From Bacteroidales bacterium (GTDB lineage: Bacteria > Bacteroidota > Bacteroidia > Bacteroidales > Paludibacteraceae): 54,893 nt of DNA. The stretch is taken from NCBI GenBank assembly GCA_012519425.1, contig JAAYQF010000022.1, positions 1 through 54,893 of the forward strand, written 5' to 3'. The number at the start of each line of letters is the position of its first letter. Within the stretch, counting starts at the first letter, position 1. The notes under the pieces were generated by a model that saw only the letters and a program-made list of their open reading frames with translations, did not search any database and was not told where the DNA came from. Shown piece by piece: positions 17,551 to 27,119 of this stretch. The position numbers and the translations under genes are program-made.

Positions 17551-17583
17551 TAATCCGAAATAACTCCTGATTTGTCCGAAAAT
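17551..17583 (-). promoter_or_regulatory. Candidate operator of the hybrid regulator, site 2
   Basis: The minus strand reads ATTTTCGGACAAATCAGGA, then GTTATTTCGGATTATTG. The two TTTCGGA copies are directly repeated about two helical turns apart. Matches site 1 closely and sits about 30 bases upstream of the predicted -7 box. Confidence 0.45.
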
Positions 17584-17712
17584 GTTGTTCTCGTCTGTTT
17601 ATTTTTCCTTGAACCACCCAAAGACCGGCTTAAAGCCGCGGGTTTCGTATTTTATCATGCTGTTCAATGCTTGCTGCTGACTGAAAACTGCGTACTGAAA
17701 ACCGTTGACAAA

Positions 17713-20700
17713 CTACTCAGACTGCCTGTTTGCCTCTCTAAATTTAGAAGGTGAAATGCCTTTTATTTTTTTGAACAGGGTACTGAAATGGCGTGGGTAG
17801 TTAAATCCGGTTCTATCACTTATTTCATTGATGTTCATATCGGAATTGATTAAAAGCCGGGAAGCTGCCTCTATCCGTATTCGGTTGATGTAATCATTTA
17901 CTCCCAAGCCTGTAAGTTCTTTTACTTTGTCGTAAAGCGAAGTGCGGCTCATCGCCATTTCATTTAAAAGTTCTTTAATCCCAAAATCAGGCTCCTGCAT
18001 GTTTTCATTGATAAACTTGTTCAGTTTAAGCATAAATTTCTCATCGGCATTGCTAAAGGTAGATTCTTGTAATGAAATGCCTTGCCCAAGAAGATAGCGT
18101 TTTCGAATATCTTCCCTTTTCTTCAGTTGATTGGCGCACAGGCTTACCAATAGTTCTAACTCAAAAGGTTTGGATAAATAGGCATCCGCTCCTAATTTGT
18201 AACCTGTGATCACATGCTCTGAATGGCTAAGTGCCGTAAGCAAAATAACCGGCGTGTGGCTGATTGACAGATCATCTTTGATGGTTTTGCAAAGTTGAAA
18301 ACCATCCATATTGGGCATCATCACATCGCTTACAACAATATCCGGACTGTGTTTTTTAATTTTTTCAAGCGCTATCAGACCATCTTCGGCTGAAAATACC
18401 TGACCGAAATATTCAGACAGGGCATCTTCCAAAAAAGTTCGCAAGTCTGATTCATCTTCTACGATCAGCACGCTATAGGGTGTTAAATCGTTATCAGCTA
18501 TCTGAATAGTGGTATCCGTTAGATCAGTTGAAACATATGATCCTGTTTCCAAGTCTTCTTTTCTTGTTACGACTATATTTTCTTCTTTTCGCAATGGCAA
18601 CTCAAAATAAATGGTGGCTCCTCCGGTTTCGTTGTTTGCAGCCCAAATACTCCCGCCTTGCATCTCAATCAGCATTTTTGCATAAGAAAGCCCTATTCCG
18701 CTCCCTTTTACATGGTGTTTACCTTGGTAAAAGCGAGAAAACAACTGATTGATATCCACATCGTCGAGTCCCATACCTTGGTCGGAGACCTCCACTCGTA
18801 CATGATCTCCGTTTCGACGAGAGCGAATGGTTACTGTGGAGTTTACGGGAGAGAATTTTAATGCGTTCATCAGCAGATTAGACAAAACAATGCTGCTTTT
18901 ATTTTCATCGAAAATGATCTCGCCTAATGACTCGTCCAAATCAAAAGTGACCCTGATCTCTTTTTCTTTAAATTCCGGCACAAATGCATCAGCAACTTCT
19001 GTGAGCCAGGGGTTAATATTATGTTTTGAGAAATGCAATTCTTCCTTACCAAGCTCCATTTTCCGGACATCAAGCACCATATCAATCACTTGCTTCATTT
19101 GCTTGGTTTGTTTGAAAATGTTCTTTAATTCGGTTTCTGCATTTTCGGGAGTAACTTTTTTCTCTATCAGCCGTTTCAGCGGCGTGTATATCAAGGTGAG
19201 AGGTGTTCGCAGTTCGTGGCTTATATTGATCAGAAATTTGATTTTTTCTTCATTCAGCTTGTTTTCATGCTCGTTCAATTGCCATTTGAGCTTTTCTTCC
19301 TTCTTGTTAAGTTGCTTTTTTATTGCATACAATACGACGCTTGCTACCAGCATTGACAAGAGTATGACAAACCAAAAACTTTTCCACCAGGGTGTGGCTA
19401 CTACAATTTCTAACAGGTTCTCTGCCGGTGACCACTCACCGCTTTGGGTATTGCACGATACATAAATATTGTGTTTCCCCGGCTGTAATTTCCCCAGAAA
19501 CAGTTTATTGCTGTATGTTTCTATCTGTTGGTCGTTAGCCGATGATATATTGTACCTGAAAACATGTTTACGGAACATGTCTTTTTCTTTTACTATGATT
19601 CTGATATTGACCGAAGAGTGGTTCCAGGGGATTTTAACTTTGTTTCCTTTCAGCTTATCTAAAATTGAAATCCCATCCAGATCTATGTTGTTTATTTTTA
19701 TTTCAGGATTGTCCGCAGTGTCAAACTCAATATTGTTGTTTATCCTTACTAACCCCATATTTCCGGCAATAAAAAGGTAGTCGCCTTGTACGGTGTAGGG
19801 ACTGAAAGCCAATTCATTGAGTGGCACTCCGTCTGATTCACCCAATATCACAAATCGTTTTTCGGAAATGATATAGACAAAAAGCATGTTCTGCGCCCCA
19901 ATCCAGAGTCTCCCTTTTTTGTCGAGTATGAGTTGCGAAATGTTGGAAAACAAATTAGTAGGGATAGCAGTCAGTTGATGCTCTTTTCCGTGATACATAA
20001 AAAGTCCGTCATTACTTCCTATCCAAAAATTTCCGTTTTCGTCACGGCAAGCAGAGGTAAATTCCACCCCTTCGGGTGCCGACACAAGCACTTGTAAACT
20101 GTCTCTGGAGGAAGAGATCGCGAGTATGTCACTCATACCCAAGAGATAAATTTCACCCGTCTTTTCGCCCACTACCCTTAGTGCCGCTTTCCGGTTGATG
20201 TTGAGTTTCGGGTTATCTATGATCTTTGATTGTTTAGATATCCGGTCGATAGAATAGATGTGTTGCCCGAGTATCAACAGTTCATTTTGTGTGGAATAGA
20301 TGCTTACTAAATCGCCATAGGAGAATTCTTTTTTTAATTGTTGGGGACTTATTAAGTCGAAGGGCCTGATCTGTTCTGTTTTTTTATTGAAAAGATAAAG
20401 CCCTTTGTTAAAGCAGGATAGCAACAATTCATTTTCTGAATATGGAGCAATAGCCGTTATTTTGTCATTGGCAGTTGCCTTGAAATGTGTAAACAACTCA
20501 CGTTCGATATGGAATAAATTCAGCCCGCCGCCATCGGTGCCAACCCAAAGTTTCGAGTCATCTTCCTGATAAACGGTTACTACGGCACGTTCACTCAGTC
20601 CGTGAGGATTATTGAAAGAAACGTCCTTGAAAGTTTTGATATACACCTTTTTTAATCCTAACAATCCGCCTACTATGGTTCCAACCCAGATGTTTTCATC

Positions 20701-21639
20701 TGCATCTTTGTAGAGGCAATAGGTAGAATTGTATTGAAGGTGATTGGGCTCCCCGGGCGCATGTTTGAGCACACTGGTTTTTCCTGAATTGACATCATAA
20801 ATATTAATCCCACCGCCATCGGTTCCGAGCCAAATTTGGTCCTGCACTTCCAAAAAATCGAACACAATATCGTTACTTAAGTTGGAATTTTTGGTGTTCA
20901 GTTCCACCACTTTATTACCGTCCGGGTCAAAGCAAACCACACCATTGTTGTAAACAGAGATCCACAACCGGTTTTTTGAATCCAGAAAAATGGTGTTTAT
21001 TTCTTTGTGTGTAAAAAAAGGATATGGCTCAAATTGTTTGGTTTGCGTATTAAGCACCCATATTCCGTCTCTTTTTGTGGATAAGATCAGCCGGTCGGCT
21101 GTCCATTTGTAAATATTATAAATCCTATCTTCCTTGATTGGTGAAGGCTGAGTTAAATAGGGCGTTACTTTACCCGAGTCAAAGTAGTATGCGTACAACA
21201 TTCTGTACTCGCCGCCAAAAATAATTTTATCTTGCTCCATGTAAAACGACCAAGCCTGGAAAGCTTCTCCTTGATATAGTATCGGCGTAAATGTTTTCTT
21301 GATACGATCAAAGATCACCACTCCTTTGTTGGTAGAGACATAAATCAGGGAACGCTCATCTTCGGCTATAAAACGGATAAAGTTATCGGGCAGTCCGTTT
21401 TTTTCGTTTTTATTATATAAATAGGTAGTTAATTCAAATTGGTCGAAACTGTTCAATCCATGTTTTGTACCAATCCAAATAATTCCCTGTTCATCACGCA
21501 ATATGCTTTGTACGCGGGATTGAGTAAGCCCTTGCTCCAATGAAATTTGTTTGAAGTAGTAATCGGTTTCTGCAGCATGTATGGACAGTATACATAGAAA
21601 CAATGAAACAGCTAATGATATTGGATACCGGCATAACAT
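17713..21639 (-). CDS. Hybrid two-component system regulator (HTCS)
   Basis: A single-chain sensor and transcription factor of the Bacteroides HTCS type, 1308 residues. Order: signal peptide (1-22); periplasmic two-bladed propeller sensor built of reg_prop repeats with recurring W(I/V)GT motifs (about 25-640); Y_Y_Y domain (about 645-735); one membrane helix (about 754-774); HisKA with the phospho-accepting His808 in NISHELRTPL; HATPase (N-box near 916, G-box GSGIGLSYA near 983); receiver domain with Asp1105 in VVSDVMMPNMDG; C-terminal AraC-type HTH (about 1205-1300). Such proteins bind a glycan breakdown product in the periplasm and activate the neighbouring utilisation operon. It is divergent from the GH16-like/SusCD operon and followed by the two GLUG genes, so both sides are likely targets. 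Confidence 0.95.
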   Translation of the reverse strand: MLCRYPISLAVSLFLCILSIHAAETDYYFKQISLEQGLTQSRVQSILRDEQGIIWIGTKHGLNSFDQFELTTYLYNKNEKNGLPDNFIRFIAEDERSLIYVSTNKGVVIFDRIKKTFTPILYQGEAFQAWSFYMEQDKIIFGGEYRMLYAYYFDSGKVTPYLTQPSPIKEDRIYNIYKWTADRLILSTKRDGIWVLNTQTKQFEPYPFFTHKEINTIFLDSKNRLWISVYNNGVVCFDPDGNKVVELNTKNSNLSNDIVFDFLEVQDQIWLGTDGGGINIYDVNSGKTSVLKHAPGEPNHLQYNSTYCLYKDADENIWVGTIVGGLLGLKKVYIKTFKDVSFNNPHGLSERAVVTVYQEDDSKLWVGTDGGGLNLFHIERELFTHFKATANDKITAIAPYSENELLLSCFNKGLYLFNKKTEQIRPFDLISPQQLKKEFSYGDLVSIYSTQNELLILGQHIYSIDRISKQSKIIDNPKLNINRKAALRVVGEKTGEIYLLGMSDILAISSSRDSLQVLVSAPEGVEFTSACRDENGNFWIGSNDGLFMYHGKEHQLTAIPTNLFSNISQLILDKKGRLWIGAQNMLFVYIISEKRFVILGESDGVPLNELAFSPYTVQGDYLFIAGNMGLVRINNNIEFDTADNPEIKINNIDLDGISILDKLKGNKVKIPWNHSSVNIRIIVKEKDMFRKHVFRYNISSANDQQIETYSNKLFLGKLQPGKHNIYVSCNTQSGEWSPAENLLEIVVATPWWKSFWFVILLSMLVASVVLYAIKKQLNKKEEKLKWQLNEHENKLNEEKIKFLINISHELRTPLTLIYTPLKRLIEKKVTPENAETELKNIFKQTKQMKQVIDMVLDVRKMELGKEELHFSKHNINPWLTEVADAFVPEFKEKEIRVTFDLDESLGEIIFDENKSSIVLSNLLMNALKFSPVNSTVTIRSRRNGDHVRVEVSDQGMGLDDVDINQLFSRFYQGKHHVKGSGIGLSYAKMLIEMQGGSIWAANNETGGATIYFELPLRKEENIVVTRKEDLETGSYVSTDLTDTTIQIADNDLTPYSVLIVEDESDLRTFLEDALSEYFGQVFSAEDGLIALEKIKKHSPDIVVSDVMMPNMDGFQLCKTIKDDLSISHTPVILLTALSHSEHVITGYKLGADAYLSKPFELELLVSLCANQLKKREDIRKRYLLGQGISLQESTFSNADEKFMLKLNKFINENMQEPDFGIKELLNEMAMSRTSLYDKVKELTGLGVNDYINRIRIEAASRLLINSDMNINEISDRTGFNYPRHFSTLFKKIKGISPSKFREANRQSE

Positions 21640-21712
21640 GTGTTTTCGCCACGAACTTGATTGGACAAATTTATAAAAAAAATCGTTAAATCATCTGTTT
21701 TGTTTAAAAATA

Positions 21713-21732
21713 CTCCTGTTTCGGATTTAGGT
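21713..21732 (+). promoter_or_regulatory. Candidate operator of the hybrid regulator, site 3
   Basis: CTCCTGTTTCGGATTTAGG on the plus strand shares TTTCGGAT..AGG with sites 1 and 2 in the same orientation relative to its gene, 111 bases ahead of the first gene of the SusCD operon. The match is shorter than between sites 1 and 2. Confidence 0.35.
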
Positions 21733-21778
21733 TGATTTTTATTGGACGGCCAAATACATGGTTTCAGAAATAATAGTC

Positions 21779-21786
21779 TATTTTTG
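21779..21786 (+). promoter_or_regulatory. -7 element of the glycan-operon promoter
   Basis: TATTTTTG matches TAnnTTTG, 57 bases before the ATG at 21843. No -33 TTG at the correct spacing, consistent with an activator-dependent promoter. Confidence 0.4.
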
Positions 21787-21842
21787 TCTTGATCTTGAAC
21801 AATATTGAAAGCTGTGTTTTGTCCAATTACAAATTTTTAAAA

Positions 21843-22847
21843 ATGAATAAAAAGCTTTTTATCGTAGTGATCTTGATTTTCTGTCTTGGGGGTTTAAGTT
21901 CTCAAAGTAACACCTCGGTATGGAGCGGACATATAAGCCCGATAGAAAAAGGGAATGGTACGAAAAGTAAACCTTATATAATAGAAACAGCCGAACAATT
22001 AGCCTATCTATCAACCCGAGAGGCGAAAGAAAAAGGTTTTTTGTCTGCACACTTTCAATTGGTTACCGACATTGATTTAAATCATCTGCTTTGGACACCT
22101 ATCGGAGCACCGGCATTTACGGGAGTTTTTGATGGCAACGGGCATAAGATAAAAAATATAAATATAAATACTTCCGGCGATTATGGTCCCATCTCTTGGA
22201 ATGCAAACTTAGGATATGACTACACAAGCTGGAAAACAAACTGGACAGATGCATCGCAACAAACTTACGGAAAAACGCTCTACGACTATCGAGACGGGAA
22301 TATACGTATTTGGACAGAAGCAGGTATTAAGCAACCTGCCGGTTTTGATTACCGTCAACGCCCCAAAATAAGAACCATCAACCAAAACTACACCACAGGT
22401 GATTATAATTGGAGAGTGTATGTACCGCCTATGGAAATGTTTAGTCAGGTAAGTATCGGGGCTTTTCTATACTATGATGATGAGCATGAACTGGATTTTG
22501 AAATAGGCTCCGGCACTGCCGCAGAAAGAAGTGCAGCTAACGCACAAGACGATGAGGTGCTGATGTATCTCACTTCGCAAGACAATCCGTGGCATCAAAG
22601 CATTCAACCGATAAAGAGTGGACAGTGGTATGATTTAACCTTGTCAATTACAGAAACAAACCAAAAAAAATATACTGTAAAATGGCTTGTGAACGACACA
22701 GAAGTTGGCAATATAGTTTTAGAATACGGCAAGGAATTTCCTTTCGGAATTTATTGCAGTTTGGAGAATTTAGAGTTTATCGGCGATAATTATAGCACCA
22801 GAGAACATTACGTGTTGTTTAACAAAATGGGATTTACGCCGAGATAG
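21843..22847 (+). CDS. Secreted GH16-like protein with locus-specific N-terminal module (paralogue 1)
   Basis: 334 residues from the ATG at 21843. That start is preferred over one 54 bases upstream because it places a Sec signal peptide (MNKKLFIVVILIFCLGGLSS) at the N-terminus and matches the start of the paralogue. Residues ~25-105 are the module also found in the GLUG proteins (GNGTKSKPYIIETAEQ, VTDIDL, DGNGHKIKN). The rest looks like a concanavalin-type jelly roll: YNWRVYVPPMEM, SIGAFLYYDD and then the motif E216-L-D218-F-E220, an ExDxE pattern like the nucleophile/acid-base site of GH16. No T9SS tail or lipobox is seen. An endo-acting glycanase is my best guess; a binding protein is possible. 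First gene of the operon. Confidence 0.65.
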   Translation: MNKKLFIVVILIFCLGGLSSQSNTSVWSGHISPIEKGNGTKSKPYIIETAEQLAYLSTREAKEKGFLSAHFQLVTDIDLNHLLWTPIGAPAFTGVFDGNGHKIKNININTSGDYGPISWNANLGYDYTSWKTNWTDASQQTYGKTLYDYRDGNIRIWTEAGIKQPAGFDYRQRPKIRTINQNYTTGDYNWRVYVPPMEMFSQVSIGAFLYYDDEHELDFEIGSGTAAERSAANAQDDEVLMYLTSQDNPWHQSIQPIKSGQWYDLTLSITETNQKKYTVKWLVNDTEVGNIVLEYGKEFPFGIYCSLENLEFIGDNYSTREHYVLFNKMGFTPR

Positions 22848-22988
22848 CTTTTTTTAGTTAGCGGTTTACAGTTAGCAGTTTACGTTATTAATTGTTGTTC
22901 AGATGTTCGGAAGTTCGGGTGTTCAGAAGTTGCTATTTCGATTAAACTCAGTAACCATCAATAACCGCAATTACCTACGGAACCCGAA

Positions 22989-23037
22989 CTCCCCCTATAT
23001 CTTGCGGGGGTCCCGATAGCTATCGTGGATAGGGGAG
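22989..23037. repeat. Palindromic hairpin between the two GH16-like genes
   Basis: Outer arms CTCCCC(C)TAT / ATAGGGGAG enclose the inner palindrome CGATAGCTATCG, inside a 234-base gap that also holds degenerate GTTAGC(A/G)GTTTAC and GTTCGG units. It has no T tract on the plus strand. It resembles a REP-type element or a processing site within the operon. Confidence 0.5.
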
Positions 23038-23081
23038 CTTCGAAACTCGATAGTTAATCTAATCAATAAAAAAATATAGAA

Positions 23082-24068
23082 ATGAATAAAAATTTAATTG
23101 TAGCATTAGTATTCTCCATTTTTTGTTTTACCGGTTATTTAAGCGTTCAGGGTCAAACTTCGGTATGGAACGGACAAATAAGTCCGATAGAAAAAGGCAG
23201 TGGAACCGAAAGCGACCCATACTGGATAGAAACAGCCGAACAATTCGCTTATTTATCGACCGAAGATGCAAAAAACAAAGGTTTTTTGTCTGCGTATTTT
23301 AAATTAGTTTCCAATATCGATTTAAACAATCTGCCATGGACACCCTACGGGACAACGGCGTTCACGGGAGTTGTTCACAGCAATGGATATGTGGTGAAAA
23401 ACGGACAGGTCAATATTATCGGTACTCCCGACCCTGCCGATTGGGACGGGAACTTAGGGTATGATTTTGAAAGTTGGAAGAGAAACTGGACGGATGCGTC
23501 GCAAGCTACTCATGGTAAAACCCTCTATGAGTTTCGGGACGGCAATATTCGTTTTTGGACAGAAGCCGGTACCGGTCAACGCCCAAAACTAAAAACCGTA
23601 ACACAAAGGTATAAAACGGGAGTCTATAGCTGGAGGGTCTATATTCCTCAAATGGAGATGCATAAAAAAGTAAGTATCGGTGCTTTTCTCTATTATGATG
23701 ACTATCATGAAGTAGATTTTGAAATAGGACCGGGAAAAGCCGATGTCCGAAGTGAACACCATGCAAAAGCCGATGAAGTGCTTATGTATCTCACATCGCA
23801 GGGCAACCCCTGGCATCAAAGCATTCACCCCATCAAGAGTGAGCGATGGTATGATCTATCCATGTCGATTTCAGAAACAGAAGATCAACAATACTTATTA
23901 GTATGGTTGCTGGATGGCAAAGAGATAGACCGCGTGAAATTGGAATACGGAAAAGAGATCCCATTTGGAATTTATTGCAGCCTGGAGAATTTAGAATTTA
24001 TGGGCGACGATTACAGCTCGAGGGAACACTATGTATTATTTAATAAAGTAGGCTTTACACCGCGATAG
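23082..24068 (+). CDS. Secreted GH16-like protein with locus-specific N-terminal module (paralogue 2)
   Basis: 328 residues, a clear paralogue of the preceding gene product, with signal peptide (cleavage likely after SVQGQ), the shared module (GSGTESDPYWIETAEQ, SNIDLNNLPWTPYG) and the jelly-roll part with YSWRVYIPQMEM, SIGAFLYYDD and E210-V-D212-F-E214. The module is partly degenerated here: DGNGHKI of the other three proteins is replaced by HSNGYVV. The C-terminal FGIYCSLENLEFMGDD and HYVLFNKVGFTPR are nearly identical in both paralogues, so that end is under strong constraint. It sits 36 bases ahead of susC and belongs to the operon. Confidence 0.65.
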   Translation: MNKNLIVALVFSIFCFTGYLSVQGQTSVWNGQISPIEKGSGTESDPYWIETAEQFAYLSTEDAKNKGFLSAYFKLVSNIDLNNLPWTPYGTTAFTGVVHSNGYVVKNGQVNIIGTPDPADWDGNLGYDFESWKRNWTDASQATHGKTLYEFRDGNIRFWTEAGTGQRPKLKTVTQRYKTGVYSWRVYIPQMEMHKKVSIGAFLYYDDYHEVDFEIGPGKADVRSEHHAKADEVLMYLTSQGNPWHQSIHPIKSERWYDLSMSISETEDQQYLLVWLLDGKEIDRVKLEYGKEIPFGIYCSLENLEFMGDDYSSREHYVLFNKVGFTPR

Positions 24069-24104
24069 AAACAGGAAAAAACAATTCAACAAAATTTATA
24101 CACC

Positions 24105-27100
24105 ATGCAAAAAAAAATCATTATTCTTTTATTCGTTTTACTCAATTCATTGTATGCGGCATCCCAACTACAGGAAGTTACCGGCAGCGTGATGAGTGCA
24201 GATGAAGAACCACTTATTGGGGCATCTGTTCAGATAAAAGGAACAACGCTTGGTACGTTGACCGACATGAGTGGAAATTTCAAATTAGCTGCTATGGACG
24301 GACAAGTGTTTGTGATCAGCTATGTAGGCTTTACACCGCAAGAAATTGTAATAGCCAAAAACCAGCCACACCTTCGGGTTGTTTTACAAAGCAGCAAGAG
24401 TTTAGACGAAGTGGTGGTTGTAGGTTATGGAGTTACACGCAAGCGGGATTTGACCGGGTCAATTTCAAACATCAAAACAAAAGATGTAAAAGCCGGTGTG
24501 GTGACCGATGCGGCTCAGCTGCTTAAAGGTAGGGCTGCGGGTGTAGAAGTAAAACAAAACAATCACGAGCCGGGTGGTGCTATCAGCGTGAGGATACGGG
24601 GAGCATCTTCCATAAGCAACTCCAATGAGCCGCTATACGTTGTGGACGGATTTCAAACCAATATGGGAAACCAGATCAATCCCGATGACATTGAATCTAT
24701 AGAAGTGCTGAAAGATGCCGCCACCACATCAATCTACGGAGCCAACGGAGCCAATGGAGTGGTCATTATCACCACCAAAAAAGGGGTTAAAAACAACTTT
24801 GCCCTCGATTATTCATCGAGCGTTTCGGCAAAGCAGATGAACAACCGGCTCAATAAGCTGACCGCCAAAGATGTGATTGATTTCCGGATGAGATACTGGG
24901 AAGAAAACGGACGTGACGGGAACCCGCCTTATACGGAAGAACAGCGAAAATACATTGGCGAAGGTACAGACTGGATCAAATTAGCTACGCGGACAGGACT
25001 TACTCAAAATCACTCCATTACGCTAAGTGGCGGTGAAAACAGGCTGCTGATGGCTGTATCCGGGAATTATATGAAAGACCTGGGTGTGCTGCAAAACACG
25101 CAATTCAACCGATGGAGCGGACGGATTAATATTAACTACCAGCTCACGAACCGTGTCCGTTTTGGCGGGTACATGTATGCTGTACGCACCAATAAAAACT
25201 ACGTGAACATGGGTAAAAATCCGGCAAATGACAACGTGCTATACGGAATATTTACGGCTTCACCCATTGATACACCAGACGGAGTAAACGTATTCGGTGA
25301 CCCCACACGTAAAGTTGAAGTCCTTTCTGAGTTGCTGAACGTGGACTTTGACAACACAGCCAATTTGAACTATCAATCATTTTTTGCGGAAGCGAACATC
25401 CTAAAAAACTTAACGGGTAAAGTTCAGTATGTTTACAATAACGAGAACAACAAAAGCATGAAATACTATCCCAAAATGACGAATATTGGGAAAGCAAGTA
25501 ATGGATCCGGTACAGGAGAACTCTACAAAACAGATAGCCACCAATTGGACGCACTACTGACTTACCATCAAAATTTTGATAAAATTCATAATATTAAAGC
25601 AATAGCCGGTAGCACATATATGCAGTATGTTGAAGAAGGTCTGGGAATGCAAGCCACCGATTTCTCTAATGACAATTTATCTTACAATAATTTTGGAGCT
25701 GCCGCAAAGATAGAAGGCCTAAACTCCTACAAGGTAAGAGCTACAACGCTATCTTTCTTCTCCCGATTAGAATATGTATTACGGGACCGCTATATTTTAA
25801 ATGCCACAGTACGAGCCGATGGAGCATCCCATTTCGGCGACGGTAACAAATGGGGCTATTTCCCGTCACTCTCAGCTGCATGGCAATTGGGCGATGAAGA
25901 ATTTATGGGCTTTATCCGTCCGTTGTTTTCATCCTTAAAGTTAAGGGGAAGCTGGGGCTTGTCGGGTAATTCAAGATTTCCGCTGTATCAATCCAGAACA
26001 AAATTCGGTTTCCAATATGTTTACGTAGGGGGTGCAGATAATGTTATCGGAATGTATCCCACCAGTCCGGGAAACGAAAAACTGAAATGGGAAACCACAA
26101 CTCAGTATGACTTAGGAGTCGATTTTTCACTACTCGACAGCCGTTTTGAAGTCAATTTTGACTACTACGTGAAAACCACCGACGACTTGATCAATCCGAT
26201 AAAAATTGGAGCAGCAAGCAGCGGATTTGTGGAAGTTATAGGCAATAACGGTACGATACGAAACAATGGATTTGAGCTGTTTATCAAGTCGAACAACCTG
26301 AAATCGAAAGACTTTGCCTGGACAACAACGCTCAATTTCTCCAAAAACAAAAATATCGTATTGAAACTAAACAACGGCGAACCGCGTTACCTGACCATTC
26401 GTCCACACGGCTACTACGATATTCAAGAGTATATGTTGCTGCAAGAAGGGCAATCGCTAAGTTCAATTTACGGCTATGTGTTTGACGGAATCATTCAAAA
26501 AGATGAACCCCACCCTACGCAGCCCAATGCAGTGCCGGGCGAACCGAAATTCAAAGACCTGGATGGCGATGGTATCATTACTCCAAATGACAGAACAGTA
26601 ATCGGTGACGGTAATCCCGATATTATTATAGGTCTGGGAAACAACTTAAAGCTGAAAAACTTTGACTTCTCCTTTTTCTTTGATGCTTCCATAGGTGCTG
26701 AACTGCTCAACATCACCCGAATAGTGATGGAAGACCTAACTATAGTAAAACAAGCTATGAATAGGTGGACACACGGCAATCCGTCAAATACCATCCCACG
26801 TTACGGATATGTAAGAGATGCAGGGTTGAAATACGGCTCGTACATCAACTCTCAATTCGTAGAAAAAGCCGATTACCTGAGATTGGCAAATATAGAATTA
26901 GGATATACGCTGCCGGTACATAAGATGGAGAAATTCAATAAATACGTGAAATCACTCCGCTTCTTTGTGGGAGGACAAAATCTACTCTTGCTTACACCTT
27001 ACACCGGCTTAGACCCCGAAGTAAGCACCAACGCCGGAGTCTCCTTTGCACAAGGGTTGGACTACAACTCATATCCTTCTTTTAAATCTGTCAATTTAGG

Positions 27101-27119
27101 AATTAAAGTAACTTTTTAA
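24105..27119 (+). CDS. SusC-like TonB-dependent outer-membrane transporter
   Basis: A 1004-residue outer-membrane importer for oligosaccharides. Signal peptide (1-20), then a carboxypeptidase-regulatory-like domain (about 22-100, VTGSVMSADEEPLIGASV), then the SusC hallmark LDEVVVVGYGV leading into the plug (AAQLLKGRAAGVEV, VRIRGASSI, YVVDGFQ, SIEVLKDAATTSIYG), and a long beta-barrel ending in the typical NLGIKVTF with C-terminal Phe. The following susD starts at the base after its stop, so the pair is translationally coupled. Substrate specificity is not readable, but the neighbouring GH20 and GH16-like genes point to an N-acetylhexosamine-containing glycan. Confidence 0.96.
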   Translation: MQKKIIILLFVLLNSLYAASQLQEVTGSVMSADEEPLIGASVQIKGTTLGTLTDMSGNFKLAAMDGQVFVISYVGFTPQEIVIAKNQPHLRVVLQSSKSLDEVVVVGYGVTRKRDLTGSISNIKTKDVKAGVVTDAAQLLKGRAAGVEVKQNNHEPGGAISVRIRGASSISNSNEPLYVVDGFQTNMGNQINPDDIESIEVLKDAATTSIYGANGANGVVIITTKKGVKNNFALDYSSSVSAKQMNNRLNKLTAKDVIDFRMRYWEENGRDGNPPYTEEQRKYIGEGTDWIKLATRTGLTQNHSITLSGGENRLLMAVSGNYMKDLGVLQNTQFNRWSGRININYQLTNRVRFGGYMYAVRTNKNYVNMGKNPANDNVLYGIFTASPIDTPDGVNVFGDPTRKVEVLSELLNVDFDNTANLNYQSFFAEANILKNLTGKVQYVYNNENNKSMKYYPKMTNIGKASNGSGTGELYKTDSHQLDALLTYHQNFDKIHNIKAIAGSTYMQYVEEGLGMQATDFSNDNLSYNNFGAAAKIEGLNSYKVRATTLSFFSRLEYVLRDRYILNATVRADGASHFGDGNKWGYFPSLSAAWQLGDEEFMGFIRPLFSSLKLRGSWGLSGNSRFPLYQSRTKFGFQYVYVGGADNVIGMYPTSPGNEKLKWETTTQYDLGVDFSLLDSRFEVNFDYYVKTTDDLINPIKIGAASSGFVEVIGNNGTIRNNGFELFIKSNNLKSKDFAWTTTLNFSKNKNIVLKLNNGEPRYLTIRPHGYYDIQEYMLLQEGQSLSSIYGYVFDGIIQKDEPHPTQPNAVPGEPKFKDLDGDGIITPNDRTVIGDGNPDIIIGLGNNLKLKNFDFSFFFDASIGAELLNITRIVMEDLTIVKQAMNRWTHGNPSNTIPRYGYVRDAGLKYGSYINSQFVEKADYLRLANIELGYTLPVHKMEKFNKYVKSLRFFVGGQNLLLLTPYTGLDPEVSTNAGVSFAQGLDYNSYPSFKSVNLGIKVTF

